From assembly GCF_051622035.1 (NCBI RefSeq), contig NC_135362.1, positions 21,847,001 to 21,911,000 of the forward strand: a DNA stretch of 64,000 bases, written 5' to 3'. The notes below the pieces were generated by a model. The model searched no databases. It was given only the letters and a program-made list of their open reading frames with translations, and was not told where the DNA came from. This document shows, piece by piece, positions 30,361 to 44,390 of the stretch. Source of the DNA: Arctopsyche grandis (Eukaryota > Arthropoda > Insecta > Trichoptera > Hydropsychidae). Numbering within the stretch: the first letter of the stretch is position 1; each line of letters opens with the position of its first letter. A program made the translations under genes and the position numbers.

Positions 30361-33300
30361 AATGACGATGCCTACCACGTACATAATTTTGATTCAAGTA
30401 TCCTTATAGCAGCTTGGAGCAAAACTTTTTTTCGATAAAAAAATCTAGAACCATCTTATTTGTATTTAAAAAATATAACTTAAAAGCTTATATTCAGGAC
30501 GTTTAATTTAAAATATTTATTGCATAGAGCAAACACAAAAATATCTATATGGACTCTTTCGTAAATATTCAAATAATGTTTTGTAAATGCAAACTTTCCG
30601 TTTTTTACCTCAAACTTTTTTATCGTGGGGTGTGTATGCTGATGCTACGTTTAAAAACAAAAGGACCAGATTTTAATTCGGTCCGCCGCTATTTGGAACA
30701 TTTAATCTTTTACAGGCAAAGCTTTGTAAAGCAGAGTGAAGCACCGTGGACCGGAGTTGTAAATTGTTGCGGAGGTCTTCACATATTCAGCGAAATTTCG
30801 CAAGGCGCTCCGAAATAAACCGGAAGTGCTAAACGAGGCGAAGTTACCTGCACCGAAGTCGGCGTTCGTTTTATTTACATTCGGACTGTAAAAGAAGCGG
30901 GCGTCGCACTGTAAAAAGCTTCTATTTGCACTTTATGATTCTTGGGGCCAAATTAAGGCCGTAAATGTCGGTTCGCTTTACTGTTGTCTTCCGGCCCCTC
31001 GGAGACCTACGGGGGCGAGCAAGTTCGCGCTCGCAAATAAAATTTACATTGAAATTTTTCCATCAAATTTGGCCGACTTGATTTAATCAAATGCAAGAGC
31101 GGCCGGCAAATTGGGCTCTCGCCGTTAGCGCAGCAATAAAGGCCCGTTGCGGGTTTGATTAACGCTGTTTCGCCGCACCCGACCTCCTCCACCCTCTTAT
31201 CTACTCACCTCACCCTCATAAATAAATCTGAGGAAACGTCAGGTATTAGAAGCGGACGTCTCAAGCCAAGAATGGTCCAATAAAAACTGAATTAAACCGA
31301 TGGGGGGGCAGAGAGATCGCGCGGCAACAGCAAAACCGGGATTTTATTCGCCAGTCTTCTGTGGTAGGTATACATACATACATACATACATATTGTAGTA
31401 TAAAATTGCTCGTATATGTTTACATTGTACATAGTGATCAAAAATTATTTTTAATTTTTTCTTTTTACTCTGATGTGCTTCAATTTATCACGTTTCCTAT
31501 CTTATCCCATCTGGATGTGGCCTCATTTTTTATTTTCCCAAAACCTTTTGTTATTAAATTGCTACCCTAATCAGTCCGTTCCACGTGCTTTTTCCTCTTG
31601 CTTATTTATAGATGATAGCAATATGATTAGTATCATTCGTATATACAAAAGAAGCCTTTGCTAATAGCCTTTATATTTTTGCGTATTTTATCTTACGGAA
31701 ATTGTTGATACACATATTATTAATACTTTTTTTATTTAATTTGTCTTAATACGATATATGTATCAGTCATAAAACCTACCTTCACTATATTTTTTTCATT
31801 TAAGAAGGAGAAACTAAAGTAAAAGAAGGATGAAGAAATTCTCCTACCAAATTACTTCACATTACAAGGCATTCCTCACGTGAACCGTAATTTTTTTAAA
31901 GCTGATTCTGCTCCAATTTATTGTCTTTGGCAATACAAACTTGCGCTACATTTACTTAACAACGTCATGTGTATAATTTAACCGTCAAAGTCCAGTTGTA
32001 ATTTATTTTATGTGGCGTTTAAGATAATTCAATCGAATACTAATCAAATAGAAGATATACATTTCTGAAAGCGAAAATACAGTTTCACTAAAGCTCGCCG
32101 GTAATTATATGTATTTTAACTTTGAAAGTCGAGTTTTGACAGTTAAAATTTGTTTTCAGAATGTTTTAGGTTTCATCGATGCGTTGATATGTATTACTTA
32201 CTGCAACGAGTTATTGAAAAGTTTTTCATATTACGACAGCCCTGAGAATGTACTTAAAACAAAAATATGACTTTCCAGCTCAAATTACTAGTCAAGTGAC
32301 GTTTTCAAAAACAGTAGTACTGTGAATAAAATGCATCAAAATCTGATCGCTTTTGAAAGCCTAGGTTCTGTGAATCAGAATTCAAAAAGTGGATGAAAGA
32401 AACGGATTACAACAAAGTACAGAACACATGTTGACTGATTCTGATTGTATATCGTTATATTGTTTCATATAAAATAACTTTGTATGTGGGATAGATTTAA
32501 CATATTTCAAGTAGACAAAATATATTACAAATTTTTAGTAAAATTTGACTGTGACGTATATACATATGTACATATGTTAACATACATATACGACTGTGGA
32601 TAACTTTGCACTAACATTAATTAAATTCTCTTTATCCAAAAAACAATTAATATGTATATTGAAACTTATATTCTGGGACATTTGATTATAATAGAAGAGT
32701 GGGTAAAAAATTATCAAATTGTCTAAGTCACTCTTAAGTTCAAGTACACCGTTAAAAAACGTATAAAGGTTATTTTAATAGACTCAAACTAATTTTATAA
32801 GCAAAAAAAATCCATTATTATGTTCCGAAAAAGTTTTCGCATATTTGAATGCACAACCGTAGACTTTTCGATGAAAGCTCTCCATTTTATCGTTAAAGTT
32901 TCGTTGTTAACCAGCACGCAAGCCCTTTTTGTCTAGATTGGATAGTGTCCCAAAGTTTTTCCAGCAAATTGTTGAGCACTTGCTAGTCACAATTTCGAGC
33001 TTACATCCACTACATATGTATGTATATTTGTACATGTACAGTATGCATACAAACAAACGGCACATTTCCCGTGAAACTTTTCCAATTTATTATATAATAA
33101 TCACGCCGCATATTATCAACCTCGGCGACACAATAAAATCATCGAAGCTTATTACACGGACAATGGAAGTCAACGTCGTTAACGTCACACATACAAATTG
33201 TCAATTTGTCAACGATTATAAATTGTCAACGGCAATATCAGATCGATTACACTGAAATTAACAATCTCTGGATAATTTACGACCCCCCCGATTCACCCCT

Positions 33301-36279
33301 GACGATCCTTGCTAACTATGCACCACTCACACACAATCAGCAAAGCACCCTTTAAATATTCAAACTATAATCACGAATCGTCATAATTACACAGCCATGA
33401 TTAATTGCGTATTAAAAATTACCGCGGTCTAAATTTGCAGATAATACGCGTTGATAATATTATTGTAATTATAGTCATATCTCGGTTACAATTATTATTA
33501 TTATTATTGCATGATTTATTGTACGGTTTAATTACGGGGGCTCTATCTGCTCGGGATTCACTTCCGTAATTGCAGGCTCCCGTCCGCATGTCTTCCTTGA
33601 AATGTGGCATCTGGTATTTTAATCCAATAATTAAAGCAAGCCAACCCCTTCGGGGTTAAATTGCTGGAATTTCAAAATAATATTTCAGGCGGATACGGGG
33701 GCCCCATTTTTACCTGCTGAATAATAAAAGGGTGCAATAAAACGAAATGTGGATTAAAACGTAAATGGCATGCAATTCACAGTGTATCTTTTTTTAATTT
33801 GTTGAATATCATAATTGAAAAGCTTGGGAGCTTAAACGAGTACGTTTAGTGTACATGTACACGAAATGTGTTAATTAAAACGAAGCAAATTGTGTTTTTA
33901 AGTATGTCTTATTAAATATTCCTATACTAGAATAAACTTTACAGTACCTAATTAGGTACTGTAAAAAATGTATCTAATTAAGTCCAAAAAAGTATGATAA
34001 TTCTTATTCCTTTATGTTTATTTCGGTAGCCGACTTTATTTAACAGAAAACAAAATATTTTTTCATTTATTTTTCATTATATAATATGGAAATTCAATCC
34101 CAAAAATGAGCATCGACCCGAAAAAATTTTACTTATTTTATATAGATTTTGTGATCTAGGGGATTTTTCTTTACTCTTAAAAACAATTATTTTTGTAATT
34201 AATATAAAAAGGTTGTGCGTTTTAATCCGTATACATACTTATGTTTATAACTTCTTTTTAACTGATTTGAAGAAAATCCAAGAAAATTTACCCTATAATT
34301 AAGACGATTCTGATAGTTCTTTCATAAGAAAACGCCAGTCACTATCTAAAGTTCATTTATACTAGCACAGCGCAGACCGGCAACTGCACGTAAATAGCAG
34401 TACGAAAATTATTATTTAATGCATTCTGCATGTACACAATCATACATACATTTGATTCATAATATGTAATAGCAGTAACCGACACGATCTATTCATATTA
34501 TACAGCAAAACATGTCACCGAAACGAATCAAACTAAACCGGTTGTTTTTGCATGACGTGACGTCATAGTGGCGAGTGCACTCGCTCTAACGGAAGTGTTG
34601 TTATACGCATATGAATATTTTCTGAAACGTCATATTGTGACAATGTTGACTCGATGATACGACGCAAGCAATATGGCACCATATCGTCTTCCGATTTTCA
34701 ATTTTTCCATGCCGCACTCATCGAGAACAATTATGAACGTGTTGAAGAAGGACGGTGGTGTAAAGTATCAATATATTATATACATATGAGTAGTCTTTCC
34801 CATGCAGTGCTGTGCCGAGCTGTTTACGTGTAGTGCTGAGTAATATGTATATCAATGACTTTAATATTCAAGTATATTTTATATGGAAATATAAACATAC
34901 ATATAGGAATGATTTTTAAACGAGCCGTATGTGTGGTTGTCCAAACTGCTAGGGATAAAGTGTATGTGGTATGCATGAGGGACCAGATGCGTGTTGCTAT
35001 GGTCACTTGGTGGAGAACAAGCCCGACGATATGGTTATAATAAATAGTTCTGACTGAATCTGCGCTTTTCACTTGGAATCCTTCACATCCGGATTCTATA
35101 TACATTTTTTTACTTTTATTCTAGGATATACAAATAAGTCGTGGACTATTAAACGTAATTAATCTGATAAGAGTATTTTTAATATTACAAAACTTCATAT
35201 ATTGTTACTATGTAAGTTCATAGGTAAAGTAAAAATTAGAGATCGTTGCTTTCTGATGACAAAGCATATAATTGCAATTTTGACGAATATGGCTATTACT
35301 TACAAATAAAGAGAGAGCGATTAGAGTTGAATAGGAAGCTGGGAACTTTGATCGTCAAAATTGATATGCTCCCGCGGCACAATTGCGGCTATAACTCTCG
35401 GGTAGCCCTACAAACAGAAAACAAAGAAAGGAAGATAAAGCGCCACGTTCAAATTGTTTTTTATTTAAATTTGCTCAAATACATTTGATTAAATCCGGCT
35501 CCTCAGCGAGCACCTGAGTGAGAGAAGGATCTGTTCCAGCAGACTGCTTATCCCGGCAACCAGATGCCCCCTGAAGGATAATTACGTAAACTCAATTAGA
35601 ATGAGGCTCATCGCTCGGCGCGAACCACATTTTGGTTTCCACACGCGCCTCATTCCTACCCCCATATCCCCATCCCCATCCGTAGAATATCTTTCCCACC
35701 CTTGGCGTCCCTTTTCTCCTACTTCCCGCGAGATTACTATTAAAATTCCCCTCTTGCGGACAAATTGAATCAACCCTTTAGCGGGCCTAAGTAGAAACGC
35801 CGAAATGAAGAAGCCATTAGGATGCGAGGCAAAAATGCTTCATTTTTCCACGAGGCCAGAATGCGCCGTCGACTCTATTTAATTTTTTTACTTTTGAACT
35901 ATGCTTAGCGGGGAAGCGCATTCAGTATTTTCGCCCTTTCGACCAGCCAATCGCAAATAATTTATCTCGGAGAAAATTTTCAAAATGAGCACATTTTTCG
36001 CCGATTCGGTAAAAGCTGACTTCGTGTACTCCGTAATTGAAACAAATTTAAAATATTGTTAGAATTGATTTTCGATGTTAATTTTTATAAATTTACAATT
36101 TAATTTTTATTGCTTTAAATCATAAACTCCACAGAAAACTGCTATGCAAATTATATTGAGCTCAAATATTTTGCGCAAAATTCAATTTTCACCTTTCAAG
36201 GCAAAAAGTTAAATTAACTTTAAGCATATTAATAATTTTAACACACAATTTACATACATATACACATGCTACAGTCAAA
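30361..36279. other. Long stretch without recognised genes
   Basis: No coding region is recognised. Points of note: a GC-richer island at 30720-31200, and (CATA)n near 31370-31392. A stretch at about 32055-32330 repeats wording of the palindromic repeat at 36280-36745 (GAGTTTTGACAG, AATATGACTTTCCA). An (ATT)n run lies at 33490-33508. A perfect TGACGTCA (CRE) site lies at 34558-34565. A GC-richer portion lies at about 35490-35960. Frames such as 32929-33255 and 34824-35105 are compositionally ordinary AT-rich chance frames. Confidence 0.4.
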
Positions 36280-36745
36280 ATGTATTTTCAGTTGTAATGT
36301 ATTCCAACTGGCGTTTTAAGTCATTCATATTTGAATACAATTCAACTAGACAATTAATTATATCTCTACAAGCGAAATACAATTTCAACAAAGTGCTCCA
36401 GTTGTAAAATAACAGTTGAGTTTTGACAGCTCTGATGTTTTTACGAATGATTTAGAATTTAATAATAAATTAATATTTGCTATATATGATAAATTAATAT
36501 TTGTTATATATAATAAACAAAAATGTGACTTTCCAACTCAATTCACTAGTTGAGTTTTCATGAAAACCTAACCTCTCCACCAAATCTGGTACCAACTTAA
36601 AGTTGAGGTGTATTTTCAGTTGTAATATATTTTGACCAATTTAAATGTATTCGCCATATGAATTAACTTATGTTAGTTAGACGGAATATATTTCAACTAG
36701 TCAAAATATGTATATTACAACTGGAAGATACACTTCAACTGTAAG
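36280..36745. mobile_element. Palindromic MITE-like repeat
   Basis: The right part is a long inverted repeat. 36602-36640 (AGTTGAGGTGTATTTTCAG, TTGTAATATA, TTTTGAC) pairs with 36700-36742 (GTCAAAATAT, TATTACAACTGG, AGATACACTTCAACT), separated by about 60 nt. The same GTATTTTCAGTTGTAATGTATT wording opens the element at about 36283, so the ends are also inverted to each other. A 24-bp tandem duplication (36465-36512) lies inside. Part of it recurs at 32055-32330. No protein is encoded. Confidence 0.65.
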
Positions 36746-37124
36746 TTATACACATCATATCATATTCCTATTTTTCATTAAAAACGAGTACGAATTTTCG
36801 CATGATCACAAAACTTCATCTATTGTTACTACGTACATACATACATATGTAGATAAAATAAAAATGTGACAAATTAATTAATGAAATAGTGAATTTACAG
36901 TTTTAAAAAAATATATAATACAATATGTCATGCGTACATATTCTGAAAATATAATTAATTTTTCGCTTATATTGAGATTGAATCGAATTAGATAAAATTG
37001 TAAAATCAAGTTAATCAATCTTACATCTGCATATCTAATCTCATGATTGGCACTGATACAATGCGTATGTTTTTACCTCGAAAGATGTCTCAAAATGTTA
37101 GATTTTTAGAATTATCGGTGACTT

Positions 37125-37670
37125 GTTGTTTTACCCGGCTTCGCTCAGTTTTTGTAATATAAACAGCTTAAATATGGCGAATCTAATAGTAAATATTAAT
37201 TTATTTTTTTTATTAAATTTATTTGAATTGAAAAAAAATATAATATTCAACCAATTGAATTGTCGTCATAGAAATTTTGTTTTGTTTTCGAAGTTCCCAA
37301 CCAAAGATACAAACATACAAAGTCTCTTTCGAAATTATGTATTACATACTAAATAATATATGAAGATTCCACAATGTACACAAACATAAATACGTATTCA
37401 CGAATTAAAAAAAAAACTATGCTTAGGTATATTATATACTAGTCATTTTACCCGGCTTCGCTCGGTATTTGTAATATTACATATATAAACCGCTTTAACA
37501 TGTATTTGTAATATAAACCGCTTAAACATCTAATAGTAAACATTTTATTAAAATTAATTGAATAGTTTTATTTTATATAAATTTATTTGAATAATCATTT
37601 GTATTTTTTATTAAATTGACTGTCACGAACCAACAAACATATATACTGTCTCTTTCGAAATTATATGTAT
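37125..37670 (-). repeat. Tandem pair of Helitron-3'-like repeats
   Basis: Two diverged direct copies, about 37125-37350 and 37444-37670. Each begins TTTTACCCGGCTTCGCTC and ends with GTCTCTTTCGAAATTATRT; a third piece of the right end lies at 38388-38412. Read on the minus strand, the second copy ends in a weak GC-rich hairpin followed by CTAG and then T (37441-37445), the form of a Helitron 3' terminus. The first copy has lost the CTAG. No coding sequence is present. Confidence 0.5.
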
Positions 37671-37676
37671 AACAGA

Positions 37677-37800
37677 ATTCGGCGCCTGCGCCCCTAGAGC
37701 CTTCGCCCCCTAGGGCGTCGCCCTTGGTGACTGCACCCGCGGCAGCGCCTGCGTCCTCTAGGGCTTCGCTCCCGGGGACTTCGAATCCTTTAATTCGAAA
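37677..37800. repeat. GC-rich block with ~67-bp imperfect tandem unit
   Basis: An abrupt GC-rich block in AT-rich DNA. Two imperfect units start near 37681 and 37748. Each reads GCGCCTGCG, then a C-rich part with CTAG, then GGCTTCGC or GCCTTCGC. It adjoins the Helitron-like repeat and may be part of the same element. Confidence 0.6.
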
Positions 37801-37872
37801 AAAATCAAATCGGCGCCTATGAATCGAAAAAAAAATCGGATGTGTCGTCTACGAACAAAGGTTACATATAGC

Positions 37873-38230
37873 CAGCAGTTTGGCTTAATGGTAGCGTATA
37901 TATTTAGCACCACTGAGGTCGAAGGTTCGAGTCCTCGTCAAACTGCTGGTTAGGTTTGGGGGTTTTGTGACTCCAAATCAATCGTTTCTCTATCAAAGTT
38001 TGCCAATTTTATCTGATCATTGTTGAAACGGTTCCTGAAAATTGGTATTAGATAATTTCCTGTTGTCACAAAATATGTGTGTATAATTTGTAAAAATCAT
38101 GCACAGTAATCTGAAATCTTTAGATATCTCTATAGACATCTCTATAATTTCGTGTTTATTACATGTATGAAAATCTAAAAATAATCCATAGATATCTCTA
38201 TGATTATTATTTCTGTACTGATTAATTTTT
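37873..38230 (+). mobile_element. tRNA-derived SINE, family B, copy 1
   Basis: The head (37873-37950) is plainly tRNA-like: A box TGGCTTAATGG, perfect B box GGTTCGAGTCC, and an 11-bp inverted repeat CCAGCAGTTTG/CAAACTGCTGG equivalent to the acceptor stem. The T and anticodon stems no longer fold well, so it is not a working tRNA gene. The core that follows (37943-38055) is the one found in family A: TGACTCCAAATCAATCGTTTC, ATCAAAGTTTGCCAA and TGTTGAAACGGTTCC. The remaining part (to about 38230) matches the B copy at 56250-56340. The LINE-like tail hairpin is missing here. Confidence 0.85.
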
Positions 38231-39329
38231 ATATGCTATGTATTCTGATTGTATATGTATTATTGTATTTCTCACCGTTATCGTACACTCGTTGCATTGG
38301 AGCGATCTGTAATGACGAGTGTATATTGATTGTAACAATAATATAAAATAAAATATATATACATACATACATACTTACATACATATATAAAAAGTCTCTT
38401 TCGAAATTATATATTAGATACATATACATATGTTTTTATGTACATAGAGCGAGTTTATGGTTTAGTTATGTTAGTTTAGTTAACTAAATTACTAGCTGTT
38501 TATACGAGAGATTTCTTTCTAAACCAAACAATATTATTTTAAAAATTGATTAAGTTGTGACCTTAGAGTATTGAGAGAGCGTAAGTGGTCTCGTTTAGCC
38601 GAAGGGATGGTCATGGACCGTCGTCTACATAGAGTTTTGTGCGTCGGCCGTTGTACGAAATTGGCCAAAGAAAGAGGAGGTGGGAGCGAAGAAGGAAGAA
38701 ATGGGTGGTACCATGGAGGATATTAAGAAGTATCCTTTGCCTTGGGTGAGTGGGTGGGTGGGTGGATTAAGGGGTGGCGAGCAGGTGGCCCACGCGGCAG
38801 GTGGCGCCCGACGACCGGCTACGCGGGCCGCTACGTGCTCGGCAACCACTACGTGACCACCCCCTCCCCTTTAACAATAGGAACAAGAAAAAATAGCACC
38901 AACGCCCTACAACTAAATACCACCAATAACCATTGAATTATTCACGAATTTCACATCCATATTGACGTTAGATAAAAAAATTCGATACCCAGTGAAACTA
39001 TGAAATGATCCAAGAATGACACTTTCTAATAAAAAATATTTGCGCGCAGTGTTACGTCAACTGGTTAAATGAGCAATCTGGGATTTTTTCATCTTTTTCG
39101 TGGTTAAAGTACATATGTATTTCTATGAAATTGGAGACGTTTCTAGAAACGAGCGAAAATTTGTGGTCGTTAAGTTTTCCATTGTGTTTGTGATGTATAT
39201 ATAATATGTATATGATGCGGTAATGAGATTTAAATTAAAGCACGTCGCAAAATTGATGTATTCAAGATACGGTTTCTGTGTCGTATTCTGAAGATTCCCT
39301 AGACAGTGAAGAAGTCTAGCCTAACCATG
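38231..39329. other. No gene recognised
   Basis: AT-rich and microsatellite DNA (CATA repeats near 38360), then a GC-richer portion at about 38620-38870 with GGGT repeats. Opposing frames there have no recognisable domain. Confidence 0.4.
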
Positions 39330-39550
39330 TTAAAAATTAAAGCCAGACTCCATCTGCTTGATAGGAATAATGCAATACTTCAGGCACATCGTTTGTCATG
39401 AAGGTGAAAATTCGTAAAAATTGGATTTTGAGCAGGTTGCTAGGGAGTGGTATCCCAGAAGATGAACTGAAAAAATAAAACAGTTGACCTAGTTAAACTT
39501 CACTGCAGCTCTTTATACAGTGGATGATCAATGGATCTGGAAAAACTTTA
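39330..39550 (+). pseudogene. LINE polymerase C-terminal remnant
   Basis: The plus strand reads, with three in-frame stops, 'MQYFRHIVCHEGENS', then 'KLDFEQVAREWYPRR', 'TEKIKQLT' and 'LNFTAALYTVDD'. This is the degraded form of the tail seen in many RTE-like retrotransposons ('GHI.R......LE..I..G.....R.RGR....W.D.I..LTGL....A...A.DR..W'). Short and 5'-truncated, so the clade is tentative. Confidence 0.6.
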
Positions 39551-39964
39551 GTTTGAAAATTTTCATGTTACCTTTGACTTCAAAGAAAAATTTATTATCA
39601 TTTTCCTACTAAGTAAATATTTGCTATGGTTTTTTTTTTCAGAAATGTCAATGTTATACACACATACATACATATATTATATACATACTAGTAGCCTATG
39701 TGCACATAACTGTGCACTCGGTAAAATATCGCAATTCGGATCAACGGAATTAATAATTTAAAATTTATTTAACTGTTTTGAAAAAATTTACTTTTGTTTT
39801 TGTCGACCTCTTTATGCCGCTTTTATTTATAAGTGATATGGCGCGTCTCTTTCCACGATATACGATTCCAAGGGGACAAAGAGACACAGAGCATGTTAAC
39901 GCATTCAAACTTAGCACACGCGTGGTGCGCACGCATTAGACAATTATTATATACGATTACATAT
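39551..39964. other. No gene recognised
   Basis: AT-rich DNA without recognised coding sequence. Confidence 0.35.
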
Positions 39965-40490
39965 ACCAATCCACACAATTCTTTATCAGATGGATCCTAT
40001 TCCAAGAGCTATCCGACATCTTAATGAATTCGTTACTGCCGTGCTTGAATGTTATATTTTCCACCTTAGTGAGCGTAGATTATCATAGATTATTTTATAC
40101 TATTTGTCTGGTAGCCTGCGCTCATCATTATTTTAAATAATTAGATATGACGTATTAGTGAATTTTGATCTTCTCTCTTCCATTTGGGACTCATGGGGAT
40201 TTCTTGTATTCACGGCTCGTTGTTCTACAAACACATATGTACATATGTATGTCCTGACTGTTTATTCCCAATTTTTCTCCTTATATTTAACTATTATTAT
40301 ATTTTGTGACTACTTATATTATTGTTTGAATTTTTCCTGCCCTTGTTTTTTTATGTATTATGTATAAACAAGCATTTCTTCTGTATAATTAATTATATAT
40401 TGTTTCTCTGTTATATTGTCGACCTTTGTGGTGCATTATGAACTCTTGTAATGCCACAATGTTACAAACTTTAAACAAATATATAATAAA
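39965..40490 (+). pseudogene. LINE C-terminus and 3' UTR, copy 2
   Basis: It begins with 'MDPIPRAIRHLNEFVTAVLECYIFHLSERR', related to 30108-30360, and has several stops. The AT-rich 3' part ends with another terminal hairpin: TTGTGG plus CATT (40426-40437, with a two-base bulge) pairs with AATG plus CCACAA (40451-40460). An A/T-rich tail follows. This suggests a second LINE lineage with a terminal stem-loop. The clade is not determined. Confidence 0.5.
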
Positions 40491-40689
40491 TTACACATTC
40501 AAATAAATTAATACGAGTATTACTTTATTTGAATGTGTGAAATATGTCATATATATGTATGATAAAAAAACATCATCATACTCAATACATAATACATTTT
40601 CATTTTCATTTTATCTAATCTTTGCATCCTTCTATGTACCTATACATATTTAGATAAGCATATATTATTAAATTACATTATTTATTTAT

Positions 40690-41113
40690 TTATTTTTTAC
40701 ATATATACCGGGAAGGCCTTACAAGTAAACCCCAATACGCCTTCCTGGCCAATTACAAATTACAATTACAATGCAGAATTTTTTTATTACAAGTCGTTGA
40801 ATTACGAAACAATGAAAAACTTGCAAATTAACGAGACATCTATGAATTGTACATAAATTTTCATTATACATTAATCAAATATAGGATTTTTAGCCAATGT
40901 TTAAACGAGAACCGTTTCAACAATGAAATCAGAGAAAATTGGCAAACTCTGATAGGAAACGATCGACCTGGAGTCACAAATATCCAAGTCTGACCAGCAG
41001 CACTACAGATGTACTCGGAAAAATACTTTTCAATCGAGGTCAGCTCATGGGATCGAACCCGGCGCCTGTCGATGCTAAGCAGAAGCTTAACGACCGAGCT
41101 ATGCTGCTGGCTA
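40690..41113 (-). mobile_element. tRNA-derived SINE, family A, copy 2
   Basis: A near-complete minus-strand copy. The head (41113 down to about 41035) has AGCTCGGTCGTTAAGC and a B-box-like CCGGGTTCGATCC. The core (41005-40890) includes GGTCGATCGTTTCCTATCAG. The tail hairpin consists of GCCTTCCTGG (40739-40748) and CCGGGAAGGC (40708-40717), with one mismatch, followed by the short A/T-rich repeat (40677-40698). A plus-strand frame across it is antisense to the SINE and not a gene. Confidence 0.88.
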
Positions 41114-42009
41114 TTATATATGTATGTAAATCCGAATATAAATTTTAACCAAATTCACTTTTTCGTTCACTATATTTATTACTACATATATGTTCTTTAT
41201 TTGGTCCCATTTTATTCTTCGAAACCTTATTTTTTATGATGTGATGTGTAAATATAATAATTATGTAAATATGCTGCTTTAAAATAAAATTTGATAAGCG
41301 ACTCACAATTTTGAATTCGAATTGTCCTAATGATGTCACAGTGCAAACATTGCTTATTCGATTGAGATAAATGCCTTCGAATCAAAAGTCAAGTACGGGT
41401 CATCCGAACGGCTTGTACCCCTCGAATCCATGGGATGGGTGGGGGTGTGTCAACTTCGGTCTCGTTTAATTGAGCATGGGGCGGCGCGAAAGTGTTGTTT
41501 GCGAGCGCCTGGGGCGGCTGACCAGAACAGATGTCGGGACCCAACCAAACCCACCCAACCCCCCCCCCTCCCCCGCTCCGGGGACCTAAACGCAGATGTC
41601 ACCGATAATAGAGTTTTACGAGAGCCGTGACGTGATCGCCCTCTACATTATGAACAAACACCGACGACGAAACGCTTATCTCACCGCCACCCCCACATCC
41701 CCCAACTCCTCACCCCTTAGTCAGCCTGACTTCCGCCACTCCCCCCCCCTCTCGTCTTCCTTCCGTCTTCCGCCAACCCCCGCCCACTCCTCGGACATGG
41801 TCGGCTGTTGTGTCTTGCGTGACCAAGACTCAACGCTGATATATTCACTTATAATACGACAGTATCGAATCAATTTAAGGAATACTTGGAAACAGACGAT
41901 AAATCCTACCACACATTATTTTGCACACTTTTTATGTACATACATACAATGATACCTACGTATATATCGTTAACAATTCAGACGATGATGTATTACTCAC
42001 ACGTAAGTG
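41114..42009. other. No gene; C-rich GC island 41400-41800
   Basis: A GC- and C-rich block with C-runs near 41560 and 41741. Frames on both strands (41430-41630, 41596-41952, 41721-41912) are proline/serine-biased and unrecognised. Confidence 0.4.
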
Positions 42010-42455
42010 CACCTTTTTGAGGTTCATCTAAATTTTCATAGCGATCGACTATTTTGTTGTTGCTTTTAGTACTTAGAAGCTAAAAATATTCATTTAAAAA
42101 GGCGAAATATTGTTAAATATCTGCAGAAACAAAATAAATTTTATATTTTTGTATTCTTTTTTTTTGTAAATATGTCATAAATGTTCTTTTAATGTCAATA
42201 TTTTTCTATACATTCCATACATAAAAATTCAATCGTGTCAACGTAACGTCATTTTGCAATTCAATCAACTGTAATTCTAAATTTCCCACAACCATTGGAA
42301 AAATCAAGGCGATGGTTTGAGCATTATTTTCATTAATATTTAATGGTATGATCATTAAAAAATGCAAATTGAATGAAGTTCATTAAAGTCGACACACTTC
42401 TTGTTAACTTAATCCAATATTTTTTGTTTTAAAAGCCATTCCTTGTTTCGAAGAT
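42010..42455 (+). repeat. Dispersed repeat, copy 2 (pairs with 965-1395)
   Basis: Same-orientation counterpart of 965-1395. The shared blocks are listed there. Its left end is preceded by CACCTTTTTGAGGTTCATC. No target duplication was found. Confidence 0.55.

Positions 42456-44390
<1,935 letters not shown>

Noticed and set aside
37873..37950. A possible functional tRNA gene with perfect A and B boxes and an 11-bp acceptor-like stem.
   Set aside because: The T stem has only about three pairs and no proper anticodon arm forms. The sequence continues straight into the SINE core, so it is a SINE head.
40939..41148. A ~60-residue frame beginning 'MANSDRKRSTWSHKYP' found three times (3000-3194, 40939-41148, 55125-55433), looking like a conserved small protein family.
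   Set aside because: All three lie antisense to family A SINE copies, so the similarity is that of the repeat itself. The frames end at random in flanking DNA.
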